DNA of 19,936 nt from Clostridiales bacterium (GTDB lineage Bacteria; Bacillota; Clostridia; Oscillospirales; Oscillospiraceae). Location of the stretch: contig QAMJ01000005.1 of assembly GCA_003150355.1 (NCBI GenBank), forward strand, positions 1 to 19,936. Reading direction: 5' to 3'. Below the pieces are notes generated by a model. That model was not told the origin of the DNA and searched no databases. It was given only the letters and a program-made list of their open reading frames with translations. A program made the translations under genes and the position numbers. Positions 7,805-15,755 of the stretch are shown here, in pieces (position 1 is the stretch's first letter; each line of letters starts with the position of its first letter).

Positions 7805-9022
7805 TTATTCCATTACTGCCGCTACTGCCGTCCCAAGCGCCGTCGAATTATCGACGGAAACATAGTTTACCCTGCGCCCAGGTTCTAACAGTCCCACATA
7901 GCGTTCAAGCTCGCTGCGGAAATACCGGCTTTTTCTGAACACCGAGCCGTCCGCCGAGACCGTTATCGCTCCGCCGTCTGTCCCGCAGAAGCGCATCACC
8001 GCGCTGAGCGTACACGCGATGTGCTTTGCCGCGCGCGAAAACACTGCCTTGGCGATCTGACGTGCGGCATCGGCGTCGGCATCAGCTTCAAAGCATTCAA
8101 GCGCCGCACCGTCTATAAATGCATCTGCCGCAGGGGTCGGCAGCCGCTCGAGTCCAAGCGCGGCAAGCGCGCCGCGTTCCGTAAATATCCCGTCTTCCGC
8201 CGCGGCGCGGAAAGCTCTGCGGCATATCTCACCGAGATATGCCCCGGAGACGAGCTTTTCTTCCATATATACTCCGGGCGCCGCCGTGGCGGCGTCGAGC
8301 GCGGCGTCGATTTCGCTGCGCTGAGGAGGGATAAAGCCGCCAGATTCTACGTCGACTATCATCTTCCGTCCGCTGACGTCTGCCTGGCAGCATACATTTG
8401 TCCCGGTCCCGTTTATCAGCCCTATAAGTCCGGCACCGTCCGCACCGGAAACAAGCCCGCTCAGCAGCACCGCCGTCGTGTCGTTCACCACAACGGCGGA
8501 TGCGCCGGCGCAGTCAAGCTCTTCAAGCAGGTCGCGGCATATATGCCGCCCCTCGTAGCCGAGAATGTTGACCTCCTTCGTCGTGTGTATGATGATTCCG
8601 TCCCGCTCCGGGGTGATCTCCGTCGGGAACGAGATACATACAGCGATTTTGCGCGTAAGGCTCATATATGGTCTGATGCTGTCCGCCGCAAAACGAATAA
8701 ATTCCGCCCATGTGACAGCGCCCTGCGTCCCGGGCATCGGGACTGTATCAAGCTTATCAAGGCTCACTTTACCGCCCTCGAACCGAACGAGCGCGGTTCT
8801 GAAATTAGTACCGCCCGCGTCTATCGCCACGGCAAAGCCGCTCTCCGGCAGGTCCGCCGAACAGGATATATAAGTCGGTATCATGCCGAGCGATCCGCTC
8901 TCACCTCGAAGTCCGCTCCGCATCTCCTCCATAAAGCGTCCGATAAACAGCTCCTCATTCATACTCTCAGGGCCTATCCCGCTTTTGAAGATAAAGTCCG
9001 GCAGCTTTTTGGCATCGCTCAT
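7805..9022 (-). CDS. Eukaryote-type hexokinase family sugar kinase
   Basis: ATP-dependent hexose kinase, likely forming glucose-6-phosphate in the cytosol. At 405 residues it follows the eukaryotic hexokinase layout rather than the ROK glucokinases usual in Clostridia. It has a phosphate loop DAGGTNFR (68-75), SFPTE (131-135), TKEVNILGYEG (148-158, like TKGFDIPNVEG of yeast hexokinase), catalytic Asp181 in NDTTA, LINGTGTNV (202-210) and the C-terminal block EIDAALDAATAAPG...EKLVSGAYLGEICR (237-268). It is the last gene of the operon and overlaps the ABM gene by 4 bp (ATGA). It probably phosphorylates the hexose released by the upstream enzymes. Exact sugar preference cannot be read. Confidence 0.85.
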   Translation of the reverse strand: MSDAKKLPDFIFKSGIGPESMNEELFIGRFMEEMRSGLRGESGSLGMIPTYISCSADLPESGFAVAIDAGGTNFRTALVRFEGGKVSLDKLDTVPMPGTQGAVTWAEFIRFAADSIRPYMSLTRKIAVCISFPTEITPERDGIIIHTTKEVNILGYEGRHICRDLLEELDCAGASAVVVNDTTAVLLSGLVSGADGAGLIGLINGTGTNVCCQADVSGRKMIVDVESGGFIPPQRSEIDAALDAATAAPGVYMEEKLVSGAYLGEICRRAFRAAAEDGIFTERGALAALGLERLPTPAADAFIDGAALECFEADADADAARQIAKAVFSRAAKHIACTLSAVMRFCGTDGGAITVSADGSVFRKSRYFRSELERYVGLLEPGRRVNYVSVDNSTALGTAVAAVME

Positions 9023-9306
9023 ATTATAGGCTCCTCGTAGCGTTCGGCGACAGCCTTACCGTCGTAATACTTCTTCAGTGCCTTGAAGTCGACGGCATAA
9101 TGCGGATATCCAAGATGTCTTTCCGCTGCCTCGCTGTCCTTGAAGCATTCAAACAGCGTAAGCACATTCTCCCGGCTGTTCCAGAACGCCGTATACTCAA
9201 GGCAGTCCGGCTCCTGTCTGGTCGCAAGTATGCATTTTTTCAGCGCCTCCAGATATTCTTCCTCAACGCCCTTGAGAATTTTGAACTTCACAACGATTTT
9301 GACCAT
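9019..9306 (-). CDS. ABM-domain protein (antibiotic biosynthesis monooxygenase fold, YgiN/LsrG-like)
   Basis: 95-residue dimeric ferredoxin-like-fold protein. The pattern KFKILKG then ILATRQEPDCLEY, LFECFKD and HLGYPHY is that of the ABM family, with conserved His64 and His69. Family members include quinol oxidases (YgiN) and the phospho-AI-2 isomerase LsrG, and in sugar operons they seem to act on keto or enol intermediates without a cofactor. The start has GAGGTG upstream, lying over the GH1 stop (4-base gap), and the end overlaps the hexokinase start. I infer a small isomerase or tautomerase role, not a true oxygenase, but this is not proven. Confidence 0.75.
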   Translation of the reverse strand: MVKIVVKFKILKGVEEEYLEALKKCILATRQEPDCLEYTAFWNSRENVLTLFECFKDSEAAERHLGYPHYAVDFKALKKYYDGKAVAERYEEPII

Positions 9307-9310
9307 GTTG

Positions 9311-10660
9311 TTACACCTCTACAGCATTGTTCCTTATGACCTCGGCATACCATCTGCCGCTGTCCTTGATGATTCGCTCCTGCGTGTCGTAATCCACATA
9401 TGTCAGTCCGAAGCGCCGCTCATATCCGAGCGCCCACTCGAAATTATCGAATGACGACCATGTGAGATATCCCCTGATGTCGGCGCCGTCCGCGATCGCC
9501 CGGCGCATCGCGGATATATGCCGTTTCAGGAAATCGATGCGCTTCGTATCGCGCACACGTCCCTCGGCGTCCGGCACGTCCCAGCAGGCAAGTCCGTTTT
9601 CCGTGACGATGATCTTTTTTCCGTATTCCCGCCAGAAGCGCATAAGCCCGTCATAAAATCCGTCCGGGCATACCGGCCAATTCATTGCGGTATATTCGCG
9701 CTCGGGCGGCTTCACGGAACTCACGTCAAGCGGCCATCTGTCGCTGCCGGCGCCGATGAAATAGCTGTAATAGAAATTATATCCAAAGAAATCCGTCGGT
9801 TCGGATACAAGCTCCATATCACCCGGCTTTATCTCCGGCAGCACTATCCCCTTGCCGAGATACCAGCTTTTCATGTCCTCGGGGTACTCGCCCTTGTAGA
9901 GCGCATCAAGGAACCAACGGTTCCAGCAGCCGTCCCACCGGCGCGCTGCGGCGATATCCTCCGGGCTGTCCGAAACGGGATAATGACTCGGCAGATAATT
10001 CGTTATGCCGATCTCACCCTCGGCTTCCGACGCGCGGAACGCCCTGACCGCAAGACCATGGCCGCGCAGCAGGTTGTGCGCTGCCAGCAAGGCCGATGAG
10101 AAGTCGTGCATGCCCGGTGCGTGCTTGCCGTCCCAATAGCCGTGGTAGGCGTGTATCTGCGGCTCCAGTATCGTCCCCCAATACGGTATCTCCGTGGGAA
10201 ACGCTCCGAATATCTTCCCGGCATATTCCGCAAACCACTCCGCGCAGTCCCGGTTCAGCCAACCGCCCTTTTCCTGAAGGCATTGCGGCAGATCCCAGTG
10301 GTACAGCATGATAAACGGTTTTACACCGTTCTCAAGCAGTGCGTCAACGGCGCGTCTATAGAAATCCAGCCCCTTATCGTTAATCTGCCCTCTGCCGTCC
10401 GGCATCACGCGCGGCCACGATATCGAGATGCGCTCCGTATTCAGGCCAAGCTCGCGCGCTATGGCGGCGTCCTCCCGGTATCTGTGATAGAAATCGCAGG
10501 CCGTATCGCCGGTATCGTTGTTGAGTATATTCCCAGGAACGTGGGTGAATCTGTCCCAGATGCTTTCGCTCTTGCCGTCTTCGTTCCATGCGCCTTCGAT
10601 CTGATAGGCTGACGTCGACGCACCCCATAAAAATCCCTTCGGGAAATCCAGCCTTGGCAT
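9311..10660 (-). CDS. Glycoside hydrolase family 1 beta-glucosidase-like protein with altered acid/base motif
   Basis: Cytosolic retaining beta-glycosidase fold, 449 residues, the normal family length. N-terminal signature FPKGFLWGASTSAYQIEGAW; glycone-binding Gln20, His121 (LYHWDLP), Glu408 and Trp409 (FDNFEWA); nucleophile Glu354 in VTENG; acid/base Glu166. The acid/base motif, however, reads TILEPQ instead of TFNEP: the nearly invariant Asn that contacts the sugar 2-OH is Leu165 (codon CTG, so not a sequencing ambiguity of one base from AAC/AAT). No signal peptide is present. It may cleave imported beta-glucosides or 6-phospho-free sugars with a changed C2. The start has AAGGA upstream. 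It sits 4 bases before the ABM gene. Confidence 0.9.
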   Translation of the reverse strand: MPRLDFPKGFLWGASTSAYQIEGAWNEDGKSESIWDRFTHVPGNILNNDTGDTACDFYHRYREDAAIARELGLNTERISISWPRVMPDGRGQINDKGLDFYRRAVDALLENGVKPFIMLYHWDLPQCLQEKGGWLNRDCAEWFAEYAGKIFGAFPTEIPYWGTILEPQIHAYHGYWDGKHAPGMHDFSSALLAAHNLLRGHGLAVRAFRASEAEGEIGITNYLPSHYPVSDSPEDIAAARRWDGCWNRWFLDALYKGEYPEDMKSWYLGKGIVLPEIKPGDMELVSEPTDFFGYNFYYSYFIGAGSDRWPLDVSSVKPPEREYTAMNWPVCPDGFYDGLMRFWREYGKKIIVTENGLACWDVPDAEGRVRDTKRIDFLKRHISAMRRAIADGADIRGYLTWSSFDNFEWALGYERRFGLTYVDYDTQERIIKDSGRWYAEVIRNNAVEV

Positions 10661-10678
10661 TTTATTTCCTTTCCCGGC

Positions 10679-11737
10679 TCACAGGGATATTTCTTTGCCC
10701 TGCTCCGCCGACTCATATATGGCATTGAGCATGCGCTGTACCGTCATGCCGTCGTCTATCGAGGGCATAGGACGCTCTCCGCTGAGTACGCAGTGCGCGA
10801 AGTGCGCCGTTTCGCGCTCGAATGCAGGCTGCCACGTATCCTCTGGCACAAGAACTGGTACGGTATCTGTCAAAAAGCCATTCTCCTCCCCGTATATTTC
10901 AAGCGGTCTGAAGCTCGCACCGCCCTTCGTACCGTATATTTTCGAGAACATCTTCTCCTCGCGCCCGTTTATCGCCCAGCTTATATCGACACTCATAGAC
11001 GCGCCGTTTTCAAATCGGATCAGCGCCGTTGCCGCTTCCTCATTGTCAAACACGCCGTTTTTCGCCCCGGCCGCAGCCCAGCCCTTCACGCTGCGCGTTT
11101 CATACGCGCCGATGCGTCTGTGCGTGACCCCGCTTACCGATACCGGCCGAGGTCTGCCCATGAGATACCACGTAAGATCTATTACATGTACTCCTATGTC
11201 CAGCACGGCACCGCCTCCCGACTTCGTCCTGTCCGTGAACCAGCCGCTCGGCGTGCCGCGGCGGCGTACCCAGCCGCAGCGCGCATGGTATATCTCGCCG
11301 AATCTGCCCTGACGCTGCATTTCCGAGAGCAGTATGCTTTCCTGCCTGAAGCGGTTAACGAACGCCATCATGAATGTCACGTTGTTTTTTTCAACGGCTC
11401 TGCGCATATTCTCTGCCTGCTCAACGGATATCGCCATCGGCTTTTCGCAGAGTATGTTCTTGCCTGCTTCCGCTGCGGCAAGAACAAGGCTCTCGTGCGA
11501 GACGTTGCCCGTGCATATGCTCACGCAGTCGATAACCTTATCCGCAAGCACATCTTCAAGCCGGCAGTACGCCTTGGGTATCCCGTAGCTCCCGGCAAGC
11601 GCCTCCGCCCGCTCAATGTGGCGGTCGAACACCGCCGTGACCTCCGCTTCGCTGCATTTCAGGAACGCCGGTATCTGGTTATCCCGCGCTACCGTGCCTG
11701 CTCCGATGACGGCTATGTGTATTTTATTTTCGTTCAT
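10679..11737 (-). CDS. Gfo/Idh/MocA oxidoreductase (Asp-x3-His type)
   Basis: NAD(P)-dependent sugar or polyol dehydrogenase, 352 residues. Rossmann motif AVIGAGTVARD at the N-terminus; EKP motif with catalytic Lys99 (CEKPMAIS); active-site block GGGAVLDIGVHVIDL with Asp180 and His184, the arrangement known from inositol dehydrogenase. This is the most canonical of the three paralogues in the operon. Start ATG has GGAG 6 bases upstream; it is 30 bases after the previous gene and 18 before the GH1 gene. It probably oxidises or re-reduces a ring hydroxyl of the imported sugar; direction and carbon are not predictable from sequence. Confidence 0.9.
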   Translation of the reverse strand: MNENKIHIAVIGAGTVARDNQIPAFLKCSEAEVTAVFDRHIERAEALAGSYGIPKAYCRLEDVLADKVIDCVSICTGNVSHESLVLAAAEAGKNILCEKPMAISVEQAENMRRAVEKNNVTFMMAFVNRFRQESILLSEMQRQGRFGEIYHARCGWVRRRGTPSGWFTDRTKSGGGAVLDIGVHVIDLTWYLMGRPRPVSVSGVTHRRIGAYETRSVKGWAAAGAKNGVFDNEEAATALIRFENGASMSVDISWAINGREEKMFSKIYGTKGGASFRPLEIYGEENGFLTDTVPVLVPEDTWQPAFERETAHFAHCVLSGERPMPSIDDGMTVQRMLNAIYESAEQGKEISL

Positions 11738-11767
11738 GGCTGTCTCCGTTCCTTTGCCCGCCGCGGC

Positions 11768-12802
11768 TCACATTTCACCGAGTATCTCGCTGACTTCAAC
11801 CGAGCGATCCTCTTCGACGGATCTCAGCACCGCAAAGCTCACAGCGAGGCTGCGTATATTGTCGAAAACCGTCGGCACGCAGCCCGGCTCTCCCCGAAGC
11901 TGGCGCTTGACGTCCTCAAGCACACCCGCTCTGTCCTTGCCGGGGAAATAAAAGTCCTGCTTAAGCTCGCCATGCTCGTCCACCGACATATCAAGACAGT
12001 TCGGCTCGTCGTTTTCCCACTTGACTGCGCCCTTATCCGTCTGCATGATCCAATCGCACTGATACCCTGTCGGGAAACCTATTGACTTTTCCGTGACCGA
12101 ATAATTCGCGCGGAAGCCGTTTTCAAAGTCGAGCAGTACGAACGCGGAACCCAGACCCTCAAGATCGCTCCACGCCGGATTCCAGCCGCGCGCATATACG
12201 CTTTTCACGTCGGAGCCGCTTATAAAACGCAGCATGTCAAAGTGGTGTATCGCGACCTCGAGCATGAGCAGACTTGTCTGCTCGCGCCGCCAGTCCTTGC
12301 GCTGCCATGCAGTTTTTTCGCTGTTTTTTCTGTTCGTGACGCCGTGGCGGAAAACGACGTTCGCCCACGCGGGTCTGCCTATGCCGTCATCGCCGAACGA
12401 TGCCTTCATCTGCCACAGCTGCGGACGGAAGCGGTAATTCTGGCTCACGAACGCGCGTTCATTGCGCCCCTTCATGAACTTCAGAAACTCCTCGGCCTCC
12501 TGAATGTTGTCGGTGAGCGGCTTCTCAATGAGTACGTTTTTGCCTGCCTCGACCGCTTTTTTCGCATATGGAATATGGAACTTGTGCGGCAGGGCGACTA
12601 TCACCAGATCCGCCTCGCGCTTGAGCGCCTCGTCATAATCCGTGCAGCACACCTCGTCGGGGATGCCCCACTTTTCCTTTGCCGCTTCGAGATTGGGCCC
12701 GCCGCGGCTCACCAGCGCCGCCAGCTCACAGTCGGGATCGTTGTGTATATATTCGAGCCAGCCTGCTGCCCAGCCGCTGCTGCCGACCTGTATTATTTTC
12801 AT
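11768..12802 (-). CDS. Gfo/Idh/MocA oxidoreductase (Glu-x3-His type)
   Basis: Second paralogue, 344 residues. The N-terminal nucleotide-binding loop is unusual (VGSSGWAAGW), and the EKP motif is intact with Lys94 (LIEKPLTD). In the catalytic block the usual Asp is replaced by Glu: SLLMLEVAIHHFDML gives Glu182 and His186. The protein is only distantly similar to its neighbours, so the three genes are not recent duplicates. It has a strong ribosome binding site (AAGGAG, 7 bases before ATG). A GC-rich hairpin (12827-12864) lies between it and the upstream paralogue. It is expected to bind NAD(P) and act on a sugar-like substrate, but the Asp-to-Glu change leaves the reaction open. Confidence 0.88.
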   Translation of the reverse strand: MKIIQVGSSGWAAGWLEYIHNDPDCELAALVSRGGPNLEAAKEKWGIPDEVCCTDYDEALKREADLVIVALPHKFHIPYAKKAVEAGKNVLIEKPLTDNIQEAEEFLKFMKGRNERAFVSQNYRFRPQLWQMKASFGDDGIGRPAWANVVFRHGVTNRKNSEKTAWQRKDWRREQTSLLMLEVAIHHFDMLRFISGSDVKSVYARGWNPAWSDLEGLGSAFVLLDFENGFRANYSVTEKSIGFPTGYQCDWIMQTDKGAVKWENDEPNCLDMSVDEHGELKQDFYFPGKDRAGVLEDVKRQLRGEPGCVPTVFDNIRSLAVSFAVLRSVEEDRSVEVSEILGEM

Positions 12803-12826
12803 GTCATTACTCCTTTATAATTCCGC

Positions 12827-12864
12827 TTATGCCGCAGGCGGCTTTATGCGCCGCTGCGGCATAA
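12827..12864 (-). other. Intra-operon stem-loop between two oxidoreductase genes
   Basis: TTATGCCGCAG (12827-12837) pairs with 12854-12864 over 11 bp, extended inward by 4 more pairs after one bulged base. There is no T-run, so it is unlikely to be a full terminator. It may stabilise or process the mRNA and set different levels for the genes on either side. Confidence 0.65.
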
Positions 12865-12881
12865 CTTTCCTATGTGTGCTG

Positions 12882-13997
12882 TCAGTCGCGGAGCTGCTCC
12901 GCAGTGAGCGGGGTAAAGTCCGTTTTCAGCTCCACCACTCGCCCGGTTTTCATCGACTCAAAGCCGGCCTCTATGATCTCAAGGACATGACGTCCCTGCT
13001 CAGCGGTCGCCACAGGCTCGCGCAGACCGTGTACATAGTCGATAAGCTCCATAACGTCGCGATATACGAACGGCTCGTGCATTTTCAGATGCTCTATGGG
13101 CAGATCCTTTGCCATCATGCCCTTTACGGGTGTGTCAAAAATGACCTCGTCGTTGAACTTTCCGTCAACGAACTTTCCCTCTGTGCCGTATATGGCAGGA
13201 GTCATCTTGTTTTCGCCGCCCGCGAGCGCAGAGTAGAACAAGCCGTATACATTCTCGCCGAAGTCGAGCAGGAAAGCGAAGTTATCGTCTACCTCGCTCT
13301 CTATCACCTGTTCGCCGAAGCGGAACTCTTTCATTATCTGTCCGCCCATGCAGGATACGCGCTTCACTGGGCCGAGTATGCCGGTCATCGCGGTAAGCCC
13401 ATAGACGGCATGGTCATACTGCGGGCCGCCGTCCGGCTTTTTGTAATACCATGTCGGGACGAGCGGCTCAGAGCCGTAGTTGTCCTGCCTGTAGCCCTCG
13501 CGCAGATGATAGAGCAGAACTCCGCGCACGCCGCCGATGGCGTAGGTGATGTGCCCCAGCTTATTCTCCGCAACAAGACGGCGCATCTCGCGATTGACGG
13601 GCATTGCCATCATTCCGGGGGACGAGGTTATCTTGACGTTCATTCGCTTTGCTTCTTCTATAAGCTCGGTGGCCTCCTCGCTCGTCATCGCCATCGTCTT
13701 ATTGAAATGGACATGCTTGCCGGCGCGGATTGCCTTGAGTCCCTGCTCATAGTGGAAGCATATGGGCGAGCATATCGATACTACGTCGACGTTCGGGTCA
13801 GCAAGAAGCTCATCGTCCGTCATATACCAGTTTTTAATCCCATACTGCTCTGCCATCGCCTGCGCTCTGCCCGGTACCGGGTCGCAGACTGCCGCCATGT
13901 ATACCTTGTCCGCAGTGTCACCGAGCACAAGATGCTTGAATATCGAGTTTATGGCGATCTCGCCGGAGCCTATAGCGCCCAAGCCCAAAGGTTTCAT
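12882..13997 (-). CDS. Gfo/Idh/MocA oxidoreductase (Asp-x3-Tyr type)
   Basis: Third paralogue, 371 residues from the chosen start. Rossmann loop GLGAIGSGEIA; the EKP motif is changed to NKT (HFNKTMAM) but Lys100 remains; the active-site block reads GGPQYDHAVYGL, with Asp195 and Tyr199 where most members have His. Asp-x3-Tyr is known from glucose-fructose oxidoreductase and dimeric dihydrodiol dehydrogenase. I chose the second of two adjacent ATGs because GGAGG is 6 bases before it, against 3 for ATG 14000. It follows the TIM-barrel gene by about 20 bases, the usual pairing of such oxidoreductases with isomerase/epimerase-type enzymes. A substrate cannot be named. Confidence 0.88.
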   Translation of the reverse strand: MKPLGLGAIGSGEIAINSIFKHLVLGDTADKVYMAAVCDPVPGRAQAMAEQYGIKNWYMTDDELLADPNVDVVSICSPICFHYEQGLKAIRAGKHVHFNKTMAMTSEEATELIEEAKRMNVKITSSPGMMAMPVNREMRRLVAENKLGHITYAIGGVRGVLLYHLREGYRQDNYGSEPLVPTWYYKKPDGGPQYDHAVYGLTAMTGILGPVKRVSCMGGQIMKEFRFGEQVIESEVDDNFAFLLDFGENVYGLFYSALAGGENKMTPAIYGTEGKFVDGKFNDEVIFDTPVKGMMAKDLPIEHLKMHEPFVYRDVMELIDYVHGLREPVATAEQGRHVLEIIEAGFESMKTGRVVELKTDFTPLTAEQLRD

Positions 13998-14017
13998 CAT
14001 TTACCTCCTCGATCGTA

Positions 14018-15007
14018 TCAGAATTTTTCTACTATCTCCAGCATTTTTGCAACATACTGCCGGGATATCTTCCGATTGTATTCCACGCGGTCGTCGCGCT
14101 CGGCGTCGTTTGTCGGCAGCTTGAAGGCAGGCTCTGCGAGCAGGCACATTCCGTGCGGCTCAGGTGCCTTTTCGATAAGCGCCGCCAGTATACGCTCAAA
14201 GTCTATTATGCCGTCCCCGAGATAGCACCCGGCAAAAACCATCGGCATATCCGGGTTGGTCTTTGTACGCAGCGGATTGTCCACCACGGCAAAATCCTTG
14301 AAGTGTGCCGCGACGGCGTACGGCGCAAGATATTCCAGATCCTCCATCGGGTCGCAGCAGGCGACCGCACCGTTTCCGAAATCGTAAAGCGCCTTGACAT
14401 TGTCCGATGCCACCGTTTCTATTACCGACGCTATCTCGCGGCCGCTGAAGTCACAGTGGTTTTCGTATGCGAAGGTAAGCCCCGTTCCGTCAAGCATTTT
14501 TGCAAGCTCGCGCAGGTTTGCCTCGATGAACCGGCGCTGTTCCGAGAACGGGTGCTGCTTGTTGTAGCGGCTCGTCGCGACATTTGAGTGTCCGTAGCCG
14601 GAGCAGAGTATATCGCTGCCGAGGGCCTTCGCCATCATTATCGTCCGCTCGACACCCTTTCGGGCGACCGCCGGGTCGGGGATATCGTCAGGTGCCGACA
14701 CTCCCATAGCAGCGCCTGACGCTCCCCATGCATCTACCTTGAGCGGCAGGCCGGCCAGTCCCCAAACGGTGAACGGGTAGAGAATGAGCTTGATGTCGTT
14801 TTCGCGCGCCATTGCCGCCATTTCGCTGAGCGTGGCGGAGGTGATCTCCTTAGGGCAGAGATTCGGGAACAGCGAAAACGCTCTTGCACCGATACGGCGG
14901 CACTCCTCTATCGTCCATCTGAACGACTCCATGCCTGCCGGGGTGCCGTCCGGCGGCATGAGATTAAACGGCTGGAAGCCTACTCGGAAATCATATGTAT
15001 TTCCCAC
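14018..15007 (-). CDS. Sugar (phosphate) isomerase/epimerase, xylose-isomerase-like TIM barrel
   Basis: Metal-dependent TIM-barrel enzyme (AP-endonuclease-2/xylose isomerase-like family), 329 residues. The four expected metal ligands are visible at the barrel strand ends: Glu182 (AYENH), Asp209 (LYDFGNG), His235 (AAHFKD) and Glu292 (LLAEPA). Family members epimerise keto sugars, dehydrate inosose (IolE) or eliminate the aglycone from 3-keto glycosides. The start is GTG 15007, set by GGGGGA about 7 bases upstream. It lies between the DeoC-like aldolase and the Asp-x3-Tyr oxidoreductase. I infer that it works on the keto product of one of the oxidoreductases; the precise reaction is open. Confidence 0.85.
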   Translation of the reverse strand: MGNTYDFRVGFQPFNLMPPDGTPAGMESFRWTIEECRRIGARAFSLFPNLCPKEITSATLSEMAAMARENDIKLILYPFTVWGLAGLPLKVDAWGASGAAMGVSAPDDIPDPAVARKGVERTIMMAKALGSDILCSGYGHSNVATSRYNKQHPFSEQRRFIEANLRELAKMLDGTGLTFAYENHCDFSGREIASVIETVASDNVKALYDFGNGAVACCDPMEDLEYLAPYAVAAHFKDFAVVDNPLRTKTNPDMPMVFAGCYLGDGIIDFERILAALIEKAPEPHGMCLLAEPAFKLPTNDAERDDRVEYNRKISRQYVAKMLEIVEKF

Positions 15008-15037
15008 GGGAGTTCCCCCTTTCGCGCAGATATTGTC

Positions 15038-15745
15038 TTATTTGTAACCGAGAACTACCGGAGTTGAGCGGTAGCCGACGCCCATGCGGTCAATGCCCAT
15101 GTCGATGAGCTTGAGGAACTTCTCACGGTCGCGTATGCCGCCTGCACCCTTTATCTTGCAGCGTCCCTGCGCGGCGTCCATCATTGCCTGTATGACCTCG
15201 TAGGTCGCACCCTCGTTCTTTCCGCCAGTGAAGAAGCCGGTGGAGGTCTTGACGAAATCGGCGCCCGCGGCGATAGCGGTTTCGGTCGCTTTTTTGACCT
15301 GCTCTATCGTGAGGGAGTCAACCTCGAATATAACCTTGACGTTGCTGCCGTACTTGTGGCACACGTCGCACACAGCCTTGATGTCGGCCTCGACCTCGTC
15401 CCACATACCGCTTCTGATCCAGCCGTAATTTGCAACGATGTCAAGATCCTCCACGTCGCCGTCACGGCAGATTATCTCCGCCTGCGCGACCTTGGACTCA
15501 GTAGTGGAGTCGCCGAAAGGGAAGTCGCAGACAACGCAGATGCCGGTGTTGGTACCCTTGCACAGCTCGCGCGCAATGGGCAGCGACGCGGGATTTATGC
15601 ACACGGTCTTGCAGTTATAATCTATACCTTCCTGAATGTACTTCCTGATGTCATCCTGAGTGAATTCGGGCTTCAGGACGGACTGATCGATGTAGCGGCC
15701 AAGCTCGGCGGCTGTCATTTCGCATGCTTTCTTTTCAGGCTTCAT
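15038..15745 (-). CDS. deoC: Deoxyribose-phosphate aldolase (DeoC) family class I aldolase
   Basis: Schiff-base aldolase of the DERA family, 235 residues. Catalytic Asp102 (EDLDIVANYG), Schiff-base Lys166 (FVKTSTGF) and Lys199 (IKGAGGIR) are all present and spaced as in E. coli DeoC. The usual C-terminal phosphate-loop motif RIGxS reads RMGVGYRS, so the Ser that helps bind phosphate is Gly225. No nucleoside phosphorylase or other deo gene is nearby, and the gene sits in a sugar operon, so a sugar-derived or unphosphorylated substrate is plausible. The ATG has only an A-rich stretch directly before it; AAAGGAGA lies about 28 bases upstream, beyond a hairpin. The family is certain, the deo role is not. 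Confidence 0.88.
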   Translation of the reverse strand: MKPEKKACEMTAAELGRYIDQSVLKPEFTQDDIRKYIQEGIDYNCKTVCINPASLPIARELCKGTNTGICVVCDFPFGDSTTESKVAQAEIICRDGDVEDLDIVANYGWIRSGMWDEVEADIKAVCDVCHKYGSNVKVIFEVDSLTIEQVKKATETAIAAGADFVKTSTGFFTGGKNEGATYEVIQAMMDAAQGRCKIKGAGGIRDREKFLKLIDMGIDRMGVGYRSTPVVLGYK

Positions 15746-15755
15746 TTTTCTTTTC

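Noticed and set aside
12642..14225. Very long open plus-strand frame (527 codons) opposite the oxidoreductase genes, and similar ones at 10793-12085 and 885-1784
   Set aside because: They are antisense to genes with clear family motifs, have no recognisable domains or ribosome binding sites, and are expected by chance where the coding strand is GC-rich at third positions.
9019..15745. C-glycoside deglycosylation system of the DgpA-C type
   Set aside because: The oxidoreductase plus TIM-barrel pairing is similar, but the required small beta subunit (DUF6379 type) is not seen; the ABM protein is a different fold.
10679..15745. Standard inositol catabolism (iol) operon
   Set aside because: IolG-like and IolE-like families are present, but IolD (ThDP hydrolase), IolB, IolC and IolJ are absent, and GH1 plus hexokinase fit glucose release better. 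A partial or variant inositol route cannot be excluded.
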